Position numbers and translations under genes: made by a program. Under the pieces are notes generated by a model that saw nothing but the letters and a program-made list of their open reading frames with translations, searched no databases and was not told where the DNA came from. Shown piece after piece: positions 31,916-42,273 of a stretch of 49,017 nucleotides of DNA. The stretch's first letter is position 1; the number at the start of each line of letters is the position of its first letter. Source of the stretch: Chara braunii (taxonomy: Eukaryota > Streptophyta > Charophyceae > Charales > Characeae); contig BFEA01000025.1 in NCBI GenBank assembly GCA_003427395.1, forward strand, positions 317,006 through 366,022, in the 5' to 3' direction.

Positions 31916-34137
31916 GGTGTCCGCATGGGCCTGATCATGAGCCGCTGACCTGGGATGTGGACTGCGCCACGACGATCTCCTCGGATGAACTCCCTTCCAT
32001 GGCCGGAAGGGGAATGGAGGTAGTCCTCAGAGGAGTGTGTGGGGAAAGGGGCGCACCGGTAAGAGGAAGGGAACCGCGGGAGCGGAATCAGTATGTGTGA
32101 GTCGGCTCACCTCGGATTTCGCGGGTCGTGCGTGAGACGAAGGCGCCGAACCGCTCGAGGGGGGAGGAGCCGTCCAGGTCCAAGGTGCCCGACGGGAGGA
32201 GGCGGGAGAGTAGGAAGGGGGGCGGGAGTTAGGAGAACCCTAAACCCTAGAAAACCCTAAGAAAACCGTAACCGGAGTTTAGGTGGTTAGGGGAGGGTAG
32301 CGGCGACCTAATCAAGAAAAAAGAAAATATGGAGGGGAGGGGGAAAGAAAATAGAATAAACAATAAAATTTCGAGATAAAAATAAAAAAGAAGAAATAAA
32401 AATAAATAAAGAAATAAAATGTAAAGGGCGAGGGAAGACGACTTATTTATTTTTTTGAAAATATCGGCAGCATTTTCTTACCCCAATGGGGTCAAAATGT
32501 GCTAAGAGAAATGAGAGACTAAGAGAAACACACTAATTTTTGCAATGTTACAAATTAAAATTTTCAGAAAAATAAGTAAATAAATAAATAAATAGATAAA
32601 TAAATAAGGAGGTGGAGGAGAGTGAAGAGAAACTAACCAAGTTTTGAATTTTTCACAAATTTTGGCAGCACTTCGTTACCCCCACGAGGTCAAAATGTGT
32701 GCCGAAAGCAAGAATGACTAAGTCCTAATCAGATTTTAGGGTGCCGTAGAAAAATTCAAATTTTCAAAATAAATAAAGAAAAATAAAATAAATCAGAAAG
32801 ATGAGAAAAGAAGTAGTGAAGAAGATAATTCAAATTTTTGGAGGAACGGAGAAAATTTAAATAAAAAAGAAAGAGAAAAGAAGAAAAACAGAAAAAATCG
32901 AAGTGGGGTTGGGGGGGATGAAAAAGTGATGAAAAAAAGAGAAAAATAGGTAGGAAAGAGAAAAGATTGAAGTGGTAGGTGAGGGAGATGATGGGGTTGT
33001 AGTTGGGGGAAGAAAGGAGGAGAGGAGGGTGAGAGAATGAGAGAGAAAACTATGGAAGAGGTGAAGAAAAGAGTGCCAGATTAGTAAAAGAAGGTGAGTG
33101 GAGAGAGAGGAGAAAAAAAGATGGTGGGAGATGAGTGAAGAGGGAAGGGTATGAGAGATTAAGGGGAAGAAGAGGAGAAAAGTAGGGAAAAGAAGTAAGG
33201 AGAGTGAGGTTGGGAGAGGAGAGAGTAAAAATATGGTAGTGGATGGAGAAAGAGTGAAGGGGATGAGAGATTAGTGGGGAGAAGAGAAGAGAAATGAAAA
33301 AAGTGGAGAGAGGAGTGAGAAAAGGTGATGGATAAGTGGTGGTGAGAGAAAAAGAAGGGCAGATGATGAAGGGGAAAGAGGGAAAAGGGAGTGGGAGAGT
33401 GGATTAGGGATGAGAGAGGTGATACCCAGCTCTTGGATAACCAAGAGCATACAACTTCACCAAGATCCACAAGATCTTGGCCTTCACACACCCCTTGGGA
33501 AAAGAGCTCTTCAAGGTGGTGATGAACTGCTGCTGCACATTATCTGGGGTTGGCTGAGATCTTGATCACCCACTCAGTTCCACTGTAGTGCAGCCCCCTA
33601 GCCAGGGGGGTCTTCAAAAAAATCCTCAGCAAACTGCCACGTGGCACTTTTGGAAATGGCCACGGGTCAAGAGAGGAGATGTAGAGGGCAAAAACTCTTT
33701 TGCCAATAACTTTTCACCCGCTGGGTGAAATTTGGCAAAAGAGGTATTGTTGGAAAGTTTTTTGAAAGCCGCTTCCAACGAGATAAGGCGCAACATCAGC
33801 CACTGCCTAGAGTAATAGCACTCGTTGAAAAAACGAGCGCGGGGGATTTTTTTGGAGCTTTTAAACAAATCGCGATCTTTGAAAGATCGTAGCTCCTCAA
33901 CCACCGCACAGAATTAGGCGATCTATAGCTTGTTGGAAGCGGCTCGTCGACAAGTTACGATCGAAAGAGCGCACCGGTGTCATTACCAAAGAAAAGTGGC
34001 GANNNNNNNNNNNNNNNNNNNNNNNNNNNNNNNNNNNNNNNNNNNNNNNNNNNNNNNNNNNNNNNNNNNNNNNNNNNNNNNNNNTGTGGCAACTGATAGG
34101 TGGGGTGGGTGGGGGAGAGGAGCAGGGAGGAAAGCCT
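31916..34137 (-). other. 5' leader of the LTR element (2.2 kb), non-coding
   Basis: Purine-rich on plus, with no credible ORF. It contains telomere-like AACCCTAAACCCTAG (32236-32250). Two copies of a GGCAGCA(T/C)TT...GTCAAAATGTG motif lie at about 32463 and 32657. It also holds simple AAATAAAT stretches and a GAGAGA-rich stretch (32930-33420). It is unusually long for a leader; nested insertions may be present. A gap lies at 34003-34084. Confidence 0.6.
34003..34084. other. assembly gap, 82 N
   Basis: Unresolved bases within the leader of the LTR element, close to the primer binding site. Confidence 0.99.
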
Positions 34138-34149
34138 GCTCTGATACCA
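34138..34149 (-). promoter_or_regulatory. primer binding site (initiator tRNA-Met)
   Basis: The minus strand reads TGGTATCAGAGC, the standard 12-nt complement of the 3' end of plant initiator tRNA-Met. It sits one base after the end of the 5' LTR. This fixes the orientation and the LTR boundary. Confidence 0.95.
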
Positions 34150-34150
34150 G

Positions 34151-34511
34151 TGTGACGGACCCGCCGGGATGGCGGTCCGTCAGAATCAAGACGACGGGAT
34201 GAGGATGGGGGAGATGGAGATGGAGCTGGAAGGGACAGCGCAGCTCCAACGCAGACTCAACACGCACGTATTTCAATCTGTGCAAATGAAGAATGAGTCA
34301 CAAAACAAACTGCAGCTCGGGTATACCCCCAGCGGACTGACTGGACTGGACTGAACTGGACTGGTACCGACAGTGGTACCAGGCAAGACTGGACTGGACT
34401 GAATAACCACACGGCCTGTGGGGTCAGGCCACGGCCTGGTCCCACAGGCCGAACTGGCAAATAGCCAATTAGGCCCTGGCTGTAGGCCAGGGCAGATGAA
34501 GGCCCGCTGCA
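34151..34511 (-). mobile_element. 5' LTR (361 bp)
   Basis: Partner of 25085-25445, same length and termini. It contains tandem GGACT repeats (around 34336-34362) and three inverted repeats. The strongest is at 34152-34181, next to the primer binding site. Minus-strand transcription should start within it, but no convincing TATA box was identified. Confidence 0.93.
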
Positions 34512-34536
34512 CTCTCTCTCTCTCTCTCTCTCTCTC
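34512..34536. repeat. (CT)n at the right LTR border
   Basis: CT run directly abutting the LTR end and followed by GTGCGTGTGCGCGCGC. It mirrors the (CT)n(GT)n tract on the left border. Confidence 0.9.
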
Positions 34537-34606
34537 GTGCGTGTGCGCGCGCTCACTGGAATAGAACGAACCCAACAAGGAATGAACTCAACCTATGTTT
34601 TCGGTA

Positions 34607-34686
34607 GGATGCAGGAAATGTGAGGGCGCGTTGTGGTTGGTGTTCGCACGTCGGGGAACACCCGTCAGGCGCCGCGCGGTCCTCCC

Positions 34687-34761
<75 letters not shown>
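34607..34761 (+). repeat. left arm of foldback-like composite: unique block, C14, (CT)n, (CA)n
   Basis: A 77-bp block (34607-34683, beginning GGATGCAGGAAATGTGAGGG) followed by C14, (CT)13 and (CA)19. The block recurs inverted at 36180-36255, where it is preceded by (GA)n and G22. The two arms are therefore complementary over both unique and simple sequence. Confidence 0.8.
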
Positions 34762-34762
<1 letters not shown>

Positions 34763-35314
34763 AATACGGTCACCCTTCCCCTATCCGGATATATCCAGGG
34801 GGCATGCAAAACGAGAATGAATCTTTAGCGAAAACAAAGGAAGATACAACGCCATGTTCCCTGCTGTCATGTCGTGTTTCTTTCCATGTTCTAGCCGAAG
34901 ATGCGTTCTCATTTTCATTGCGGATAGATCTTTTCATCTTTCACCAGAAAAGGGAAGATACAACACCATATTTGTTGTTCTGGCGCGATGCAAAACGAGA
35001 AGGAATGTTTCGCAAGAACAAAGGAAGATGAACTGCCATATCTGTTGTTGTACCGTGGATCTTCCCATCTTCGCATGTTGAAGTGGAAGATTTATTGACA
35101 TTTTCATTGTTGCTCGCCATTCCATCTTCAGGCGTAACAAGGAAAGGTACACCACCTTTTCCTTGTTAGGCCTTAAGGTGAAATTGCAAGTTGAAAATGA
35201 GAATGAATCTCTGCTAGAACATGGGTAGATACACGGCACAACAACAACAAATATGGTCGTTTATCTTCCATTGTTCTTGCGGAACATTCATTCTCGTTTT
35301 GGGTGCGTGGTGTT

Positions 35315-35318
<4 letters not shown>
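34763..35318. repeat. foldback-like body, copy 1
   Basis: About 555 bp with no convincing ORF. Its start (AAAACGAGAATGAAT at 34808) and end (ATTCATTCTCGTTTT at 35286-35300) are inverted copies extending about 37 bp with mismatches. Further copies of the same motif lie at 34884-34925 (minus), 34991-35050 (plus) and 35193-35240 (plus). The one at 34991 pairs with 35240-35300 over about 75 nt. A small hairpin AACAAGGAAAGG...CCTTTTCCTTGTT is at 35136-35166. Confidence 0.75.
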
Positions 35319-35377
<59 letters not shown>

Positions 35378-35388
35378 AAAAGGGGGGN

Positions 35389-35460
<72 letters not shown>

Positions 35461-35489
35461 CACACATACACACACACACACACACACAT
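35319..35489. repeat. (GA)n, N, (CT)n, (CG)n, (CA)n block
   Basis: (GA)n to 35373, AAAGAAAAAGGGGGG, an unresolved base at 35388, (CT)28 to 35445, (CG)8 and (CA)14. The single N between GA and CT suggests an assembly join of uncertain length between two complementary simple repeats. Confidence 0.95.
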
Positions 35490-35490
35490 C

Positions 35491-36048
35491 AATACGGTCA
35501 CCCTTCCCCTATCCGGCTATGTCCAGGGGGCATGCAAAACGGGAACGAATCTTTAGCGAGAACAAAGGAAGATACAGCGCCATGTTTCCTGCTGTCATGC
35601 CCTGTTTCTTCCCATGTTCTAGCCGAAGATGCGTTCACATTTTCGTTGTGAATAGATCTTTCCATCTTCCACCAGAAAAGGGAAGATACAACACCATATT
35701 TGTTGTTCTGGCGCGATGCAAAACGAGAAGGAATGTTCCGCAAGAACAAGGGAAGATGAACCGCCATATCTCTTGTTGTTGTGCCGTGGAACTTCCCATC
35801 TTCGCATGTTGAAGTGGAAAATTCATTGACATTTTCATTGCTGCTCGCCATTCCATCTTCAGGCGTAACAAGGAAAGAGACACCACCTTTTCCTTGTTAG
35901 GCCTTAAGGTGAAATGGCAAGTTGAAAATGAGAATGAATCTCTGCGAGAACATGGGTAGATACATGGCACAACAACAGCAAATATGGCCGTTTATCTTCC
36001 CTTGTCCTTGCGGAACATTCATTCTCGTTTTGGGTGCGTGGTGTTCAA
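35491..36048. repeat. foldback-like body, copy 2
   Basis: Direct duplicate of 34763-35318 (offset 728-731 bp) with scattered substitutions, starting AATACGGTCACCCTTCCCCT and ending at the next (GA)n. Same internal inverted motifs. Confidence 0.88.
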
Positions 36049-36073
36049 GAGAGAGAGAGAGAGAGAGAGAGAG

Positions 36074-36155
<82 letters not shown>

Positions 36156-36255
36156 GAGGATGCCGGATGGAGAAGGGAAGGACGCGCGGGCGCCCGGCGG
36201 GTGTTCCCTGGCGTGCCGACACCAACCGCAAGGCACCCTCACATTTCCTGCATCC
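36049..36255 (-). repeat. (GA)n, (CA)n, G22 and right inverted arm
   Basis: (GA)n with an ACACACACA interruption, then G22 (36127-36148), a short spacer, and the 36180-36255 block that is the reverse complement of 34607-34683. Confidence 0.8.
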
Positions 36256-36275
36256 GACCTGGTGGTCTACAAAGG

Positions 36276-36322
36276 TCTATTTGTGGGGAGCAGCACGTGC
36301 TGGGAACCGGTCCCAGCGTCCC
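36276..36322 (-). mobile_element. SINE core, minus strand
   Basis: Minus strand reads GGGACGCTGGGACCGGTTCC, then CAGCACGTGCTGCTCCCCAC and AAATAGA. No tail is visible to its left because the foldback arm follows. No TSD was found. Confidence 0.6.
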
Positions 36323-36439
36323 ATATAGAATTTTACATAGAATTGAAGGTTGAAATACCAGGGCCATTACCCGGCTTTGGCTCAGAACAATTTGGGAGCT
36401 ATTCTGAAGTGATTACGACAAACATTAGAACTAAACCAG

Positions 36440-36793
36440 ATTCAAAAAAACTGACTCAAGTAGCCCACCTCATCAATCCTCTTTACCTCACTCCGGTGAG
36501 ACTTACTGCATCAGAGCCACCATCTCTGCTGCCGCTCTACCCTATTTCCATCCTACCAGCTAGCCCCTTCACTAGCAGGACGCGTGATAACCTGCCATCT
36601 CTCTCTCATACCATTGTTGAATTTGACATTCTGAGATTGACTATGACAGACGTCCAAAATAGGCAGAATTCAAAACAGTTCAAAAGACCCCCCCATCAAT
36701 CCTCTACACCTCACTTCGGCAAGACTTACTGCAGCAGAGCCACCATCTCTGCTGCTGCTATACCCTATTCCAATCCTACCAGCTAGCCCCTCG
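36440..36793 (+). repeat. two tandem copies, period about 226 bp
   Basis: The segments 36440-36567 and 36668-36793 share CATCAATCCTCT, GAGCCACCATCTCTGCTGC and CCTACCAGCTAGCCCCT. An open frame crosses both copies, but it begins inside microsatellite sequence and shows no domain, so no gene is called. Confidence 0.7.
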
Positions 36794-36984
36794 GTTGTAG
36801 GATGCATGCTATCCACCCCTCTCCCCCCTCTCCGTCTCCCATACACCTTGTTTTTTGAGATGCTTATAACCACCTACAGTAATTTGAGAGGCATAAGAAT
36901 AGACCGCCGGGGTCCTAACAATTGCTCCGGAACCTGGATCTTCCTAACCAACCTTCCCACTGTTCTCCAACATTGTCTTCCTCC

Positions 36985-37145
36985 CTACCGAGCTCTCCTA
37001 GGTCTCACACCCCCACTTCCTGCTAGGTTACAGGGCAACACAACTCACCCCAGCTCCGACCAGCGTCGTCTCGGCAGCAACCCTCGGTTGTCCCGTGAGA
37101 TACCCACCCCAAACCATCCCCAGATCTCTCTACCAGGCCTCGCGC
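36985..37145 (-). repeat. R3 repeat, inverted copy
   Basis: Reverse complement of the 1119-1380 family: GCCCTGTAACCTAGCAGG, GACGCTGGTCGGAGCTGGGG and GGCCTGGTAGAGAGATCTG are all present in the same relative order, rotated. Confidence 0.6.
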
Positions 37146-38098
37146 TGGGACCCGCTTTTTCTGATGTTTTTGCCTCTCAAGAACTACAGTTCTGGTATAG
37201 CCGCGCCGCATAGTTTCTTTTGCTTTTTTGAACTCCTCAGATGTTGAAGTTGTGACGTTATGTTTTTCCTGCCTATTTCAAACTGAAAGTGTGACTCCGG
37301 AGCAGTTTCCTCTTTTTTTTTTTTTTTCCCCTATGGAACTCCTATTCTACAATTATCTGTTCCAACTAATCTATGGCTAGAACTATTGATTTTTTTAGAG
37401 AAACTGAGGCCTGCAGCAGTGGATTGAGTCATGAACCTGCACAGTAACTGGTGAGGCTGCTTTTGTTTTCAGACGAAGGTTCTAGATGAATCTATTTCGA
37501 CCAGTGTAGCAACGATGGTAGACTTTGTGTTAGCCCTTCGCAGTTGTTTGTGGGTTTGAAAATTCGGATAGTAGACACCTGGCTTTGAACCCATTATCGG
37601 GTCCAAAGTCATAGGCCATTTCTTTTGAAGACGTTTTACATTGGGTAGGAATAGCCTCGGATTCGAACCAGGTCCTTTGGTACCGCAAAATGACAACTCA
37701 AAAGTTTTGAGACAGGCGACGAGGAGATATATAGACTCGGTGTGCAGAGTATAAACCTCTTTCAGGCTTGCGCTTTCCTCGACCTCTAAACAGTCCGGAC
37801 TGTGTGGAGTAGCTGAAGTGGGTCTAACTTAGCGGACAGTATGCATAGTTGAGGTGAAGTTGGCGGTAACCCCCCGAAGATGACGATGGGTTGTCGTCGA
37901 AACGCGGCGCCGGGGACGCCTTCCTGTACCAAGTGTTTTTCTGTGTATTTGTGAATGGTTGTTATGGCTGTTGACTTGCTTTTTTGTCAATCTCTTTGAT
38001 TGTCGATGTATGCGATTTTGGAAACATACACCTGCAACACTTTGGAAAGGTGAGAGACCTCTCCAGTACCATAAATTCCCAACGTTTTTTTGTTTTTT
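37146..38098. other. non-coding, nothing firm
   Basis: T15 at 37313-37327. The minus strand holds a box B-like GGTTCGAATCC near 37650-37660 without a matching box A. No ORF of note. Confidence 0.4.
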
Positions 38099-38099
38099 G

Positions 38100-38365
38100 T
38101 AATCCTTGGCTAGCTCAGTTGGTTAGGCATGTAAGTGGCATTCGGGAGGTTGTGGGTTTGAGCACCACCACCGTCTATCGCGCACATAGTGCGAACCAAC
38201 TGTGATACTCAACTTGATACCTCTGATTCGTACTAGTAGGCGGGAGTGTGAGCATGAGTGGGTTGTGTGTTGTGTGTGGGAGAGTGTTGGCCATAGCCAC
38301 TGCTGCTACTTGATGGGGGGTGGGGGAAGTAGATGGGAGGTGCAGCCAGTGTCGTACCACGGTGT
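38100..38365 (+). mobile_element. tRNA-derived SINE
   Basis: Box A TAGCTCAGTTGG at 38109-38122 is a perfect consensus match. Box B is degenerate (GGGTTTGAGCACC, 38154-38166). The head is related to the one at 12003. No poly(A) is seen, because the copy runs into the composite repeat at 38360, which may itself be the body of this family. Confidence 0.55.
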
Positions 38366-39300
38366 CGGTGCGAATATCCTTACAAGGATATTCGCCCTGG
38401 TTTTTGTAAGTGACAGAAAATAAAGTTGGTTTAAAGTTTAAGTACACCGCGCGAGGCACGACTGTGTCTGCAATTTACGTTGACGTGGTGGGTTGACTAG
38501 AGTAAAGAGTGGGTGGGCGCGCAGGCTTGAGGCGCGCATGATTTTAATTGTTGATGATTGAAGAACCGGCGTGATTGCCGGCCAGATTTTTTTTGTTTCT
38601 GATTAAGCTAAGATTAAAAAGATCCCGTCTTGTTATTGGTGCGCTAGCCTGTGACTTGCCCGTACGTACGAAGGAAGACATCGATGATAAGGCGACTTTG
38701 AAAATGCTTCGAGAAAATCTGCGCTTCACGCAACGTCCGCTTATTTAGGTGTCTGTCAAACCTAGACCCAGCCTTGGGCCTAGCACTATTTGGTTACCGT
38801 GTCGGACTTTCAATAGGGAGATTCAAGGATGGAGACCGAGCGGCAACAACGCGGGAATATCAGAGTAGCGCGGAGGGCCCGGGGGGCTATCCCCTTTGGT
38901 TTTGTCGTCGGCGGCGTCAGAACGGGGCTAGCGTTTTCTTTTTCCTAAATTCATCATGTTCAGACAATTAAAAAGTTCTAAATATTTTTATTATTTATTG
39001 TTGTATTATTATTTTTGCTCTGATGCGCTTTGACTCGGTCGCAGCGTCGGATTTAGAGGCCGTCACGGCAACCAAGGGCCTTGAGCACGCACCTCTTTTG
39101 GCAAGCCTGTTCGAGTTCCGATGTGTCGGGGTGTTGGAGGAATTCCCCTGCCCCACCCGCCTTGAAGCTTGGACCGGGGAGGTCAACGTGCGCGGGGTTC
39201 GTAGTCGTGGTTTCCCTCGCTTCTCATTTGGAGACCGCCGATAACTTAAAAGTGGAAAGGGAATTAGATAACATTTCAGGCGAGCCTGTGCGGTTGTAGC
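38360..39300 (+). repeat. composite repeat, copy 1
   Basis: Diverged direct repeat of about 45885-46860. Shared landmarks in order: terminal hairpin, AAGTGACAGAAAATAA, TTTACGTTGA, GTGGGCG(C/T)GCAGG, GGAATATCAGAGT, GCGCGGAGGG, GGCTATCCCC and GGAATTCC. The copies lie about 7.5 kb apart. They could be old LTRs of a non-coding element or two members of a dispersed family. No TG...CA termini or primer site were seen. Confidence 0.7.
38370..38395 (+). other. perfect hairpin in composite repeat, followed by T-rich stretch
   Basis: Arms GCGAATATCCTT and AAGGATATTCGC (12 bp) enclose a 2-nt loop. CCTGGTTTTTG follows. The equivalent hairpin at 45894-45919 has two compensated base-pair changes. Confidence 0.8.
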
Positions 39301-40050
39301 CCGAGGGTGGCGGGGGTCACTGCAGCTATACAGTCCGCCTCCACCATCTACCGTGAGAGGTTTGGGTGTGAGTGTGCCCGTTGGGCCCCAATGGGGCAAT
39401 ACTGGTTGCAGTGGGCGCTCACATAAAAACCCTCCCTACCCTCACTCGAATATTTGTTACTATTACCAAGATCTGAACCGAGGCTCGGTGCCGGCTGCAC
39501 TTAGTTCACGCTGGTCCTGTGCCCTCCCACTGGCTGCAGCGTCGGAGCTATGCGCGGCAGTGACTTGCGGTCGGGCGGGTCAGTTCATCAGGTGAGTGTT
39601 ACGCACTCCTTAGTGGGATTCCGCTTTAGTAATGACCGACCTGCTCTCTGTAGAGGTCGACGCCCAGACGGTCTGAGCTAGTGCGCAGGGTGACCTCGGT
39701 CGGGAGGCTGGCGAATGGGAGAACGAAGCGTCAGGGAGCGAGGGAGTAAGGAGGCAGCAAAAGGGGAAAGGCGAGGGAAGGGTGAATCTGAACGTTATAC
39801 CATGCCAGATGCATGCGCAACGAGGTAGAGATGGTGGAAAAACAGGTTGAGCGCAGTTGAGAAATGCAAAGTTCGCTCTTTTGTGGGCAGCTTTAGGTAA
39901 GGAAAGAGGCGATCCCTCGGTTTTCGCCCCAGGCGAATTACATGGTGAAGTTAGATTTAGCGATAGGGTAGTAGAATATAAGGCAGAGAGGAAATGTGTT
40001 GCGCAGAGCTATGACGGAAGGAGGAAATGAAGAAGAGGAAACAAAGTTAA
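39301..40050. other. composite-repeat flank, no gene
   Basis: Diverged similarity to 46860-47720 in short blocks only. A donor-like AGGTGAGT is at about 39592. No coding signature. Confidence 0.4.
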
Positions 40051-40059
40051 CGTGTTTTG

Positions 40060-40442
40060 CTCATTTTTTAGCGAGATCGGATGAGGAAAGATTCGTAGTT
40101 GAGGTTTTGAGCGAGGGCGACCTCAGATCCGAGGTTAGTTTTAGTGAAAAATTAGTGAAAGAGAAGTTAGTAAGGAAAGTTAGTGCACATAATATGGTGG
40201 AAGGAGAGACGATGAGGAGAGGAGAATCAAGGATTCACTCGATTCTTGATGAAATCGAGTAAAAGGAGATGATAAGTCGGGGGTTTGGGAATTGGCGACT
40301 TCGATTCCGAAGTTAGATTGGATAGAAAGTTAGTAAAAAGGAGGATAGTACAGAAAGATGGTGCGGCGGGATCTGGAGAACAGGGTAAGGGAAAGGCGGA
40401 AGAACCGATATCTCGCTCGATGCGTAATGGAATCGAGCGAGA
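40060..40442 (+). repeat. hairpin modules, period about 178 bp (three units)
   Basis: Hairpin centres at 40072 (CTCAT/ATGAG), 40248 (ACTCGAT/ATCGAGT) and 40426 (CGCTCGAT/ATCGAGCG). Each of the first two is followed about 50 nt later by a second hairpin: ACCTC/GAGGT at 40120-40135 and ACTTCG/CGAAGT at 40298-40313, with GTTAG after it. A related array lies at 47777-48563. Confidence 0.65.
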
Positions 40443-40499
40443 TAGGATGCTAAATAGGGGATTTGCTTGGCTGCGAAACATATTACAAGGTTAGTTTTA

Positions 40500-42270
40500 G
40501 AGAGTGGTGGGTGGATTTTGAGATACAATAGATAAGGGTCGCGCTCGAAGGAAAAAGACTACGGTCACTGTTAGATGGAGGTGAATCTGTCCGCGGTCTA
40601 GCAGAATATGCATTATCATCCTACACTAAGAATGACTCACAGGTGGTGAGCGTCGGTTCTCTTTTAGTTTCTTCGTGATGTGATTGGAGTCCTTGACACG
40701 GTAATGACTGACTCTTATTACCTGATGGTCGCACTCACCCTTGTAGCCATGCCCGTTCCCAACGCTGGACTCGTTGTATTCGATCGGATCCGCCCTGTTT
40801 TCGTTGATGATCATCATCTCGACGGCTGACTTCGCCCTATGCAACCACCCCTGTAGTATGCGCAGGCGCTCCTGCTCATGTCGTGGTCGTCCCCGGTCGG
40901 CCCTCCGAGTCAGTTCCCAGAGTAGACCGAGATAGCGAGATGAATGAGGAAAGAAGTAGCAAGTGCGGCGGGGGTAAAAGAGCCAAAGGAAGAGAGAGGT
41001 TGGGAAAGTGGAGAGCAGGGAGAAGACATACAGTCGTGAAGAAGAAGGGTGGAGCACAGACTAGCTTACCTATGCTGTTAATCGTGATTGTCGGTAGTAA
41101 GCCACAATTCTGATGGTGGTGTTGCTAAAGCGAGAAGTGTTCGCCTCCAAGAGCCGACGATATGAGATGGTCTGAGAGTTGGGTACATCGCACTCTTGTC
41201 TCTATAGCAAACCTTCTCCCATCTGTAATGAATCTTCAGATGCTGAAGCAGAGGATTCATCATCATTCGGTGTACTCGGTGATGAGGCCGTTGAGCATGT
41301 ACCCTTCCGCCTTTCGGCAGACGAGTCAGTCGACCTTCTTCTTTTCAAAGGTGGACGTAGCATAAGTTCAACAACGGGTTGAGGGCTTACTAGTTGACCA
41401 ACGTATCGCCTATCTCGTTCTGAGCCAAGAAGTGAGGAAGCAACCACAAGCTTGGAGACTTACCTGTTGGCCAGGGCACCCCTTACCCACTGAGCAGAGT
41501 GGCTGGGAGAAGGCCGCGAAGGTGCGGACTCACTAGTAAGTTGCTGAGATGCCCTGACCATCGATCGAAGTATCAGGGAGAGGGAGGCTGTACGACCGAC
41601 GTCTTGAGTACTGGCCTAGGCATTATGGACCACGAGTTTTATGAAGAGGCTAAGTTCGTTGAGGTGGAGGGAATCTTTGTTGCGACTTGGAGAAGTCGCC
41701 GGACAGTCAACAATAGAGGTCTGACTTCAGTTGACCAGGCTGCAGCGCGTTTTGGCTGTCATTGCGGGGTCCTCAGGAGTGTCAAGGCAACAAGGCCCTC
41801 TCCTCAGTCTCCTGCGAGTTGAGTCAGTCCCACTCCTGTATCTCGATAGTCTGCAACCTCTTATTCTGCCGTTCTGACTCTAAGTCTAGTCTATTGGCTC
41901 TGAGAGGGATGCGGCAGGCGGGATAGCAACCCGTAGGACCGCACCAAGACTCTATGAAGAGTTTGCCCACCGATTGCGGCAGCTCTGCCGGGACTCAGGA
42001 GGAGTTCTGGAGGCAAGGAACCTACAGGTATACTTCTCTCTGTCTGTATGACCCCACTATACTCCTATTTGACTATCTCCTCTTAGTTTGACTGATTGTA
42101 TGTGTGGAGCCCCTATGACTTGGCATTCTTTCAGGAGTTAATCAGACTAAATGGAAGAATATGTGTGAAAAACCTAAGTTTCTCTTTATTTTGACTAAAG
42201 CAGACTGAGGGATGAACTGGGGGAAGGTGAGAGGAAGGTAGTTTGTATGTGTTTGACCAGGTCAACCAAG
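40500..42270. other. non-coding, nothing recognised
   Basis: Several short open frames on both strands, none with a domain, typical composition or support from repeats. Splice-donor-like ACTTACCTGTTGGCC (minus-strand GGTAAGT) occurs at 41458-41472. Confidence 0.45.
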
Positions 42271-42273
42271 GAC

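Larger units (their letters stand above)
25085..34511 (-). mobile_element. Ty3/gypsy chromovirus, complete but decayed
   Basis: A 9.4-kb LTR retrotransposon on the minus strand. Order from 5' (right) to 3' (left): LTR 34151-34511, primer binding site, long leader, gag, protease, RT, RNase H, integrase with C-terminal chromodomain, LTR 25085-25445. The gag-PR-RT-RH-IN order is Ty3/gypsy, and the chromodomain places it among chromoviruses. In-frame stops and frameshifts disrupt both gag and pol. LTRs differ at about 20 of 361 positions (counted by eye), mostly transitions, so the insertion is not recent. The leader contains an assembly gap (34003-34084). Confidence 0.93.

Noticed and set aside
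32236-32262. Possible interstitial telomere
   Set aside because: Only two to three imperfect AAACCCT units; too short for a telomere relic. Noted only as a telomere-like motif.
36034-36786. 250-codon plus-strand open frame
   Set aside because: It starts in a GA/G-run microsatellite, passes through a SINE core and then a 226-bp tandem repeat. No domain; open by chance.
40626-41057. 143-codon minus-strand frame and neighbouring short frames at 41.1-41.8 kb
   Set aside because: No recognisable domain, no codon bias and overlapping frames on both strands; not called as genes.
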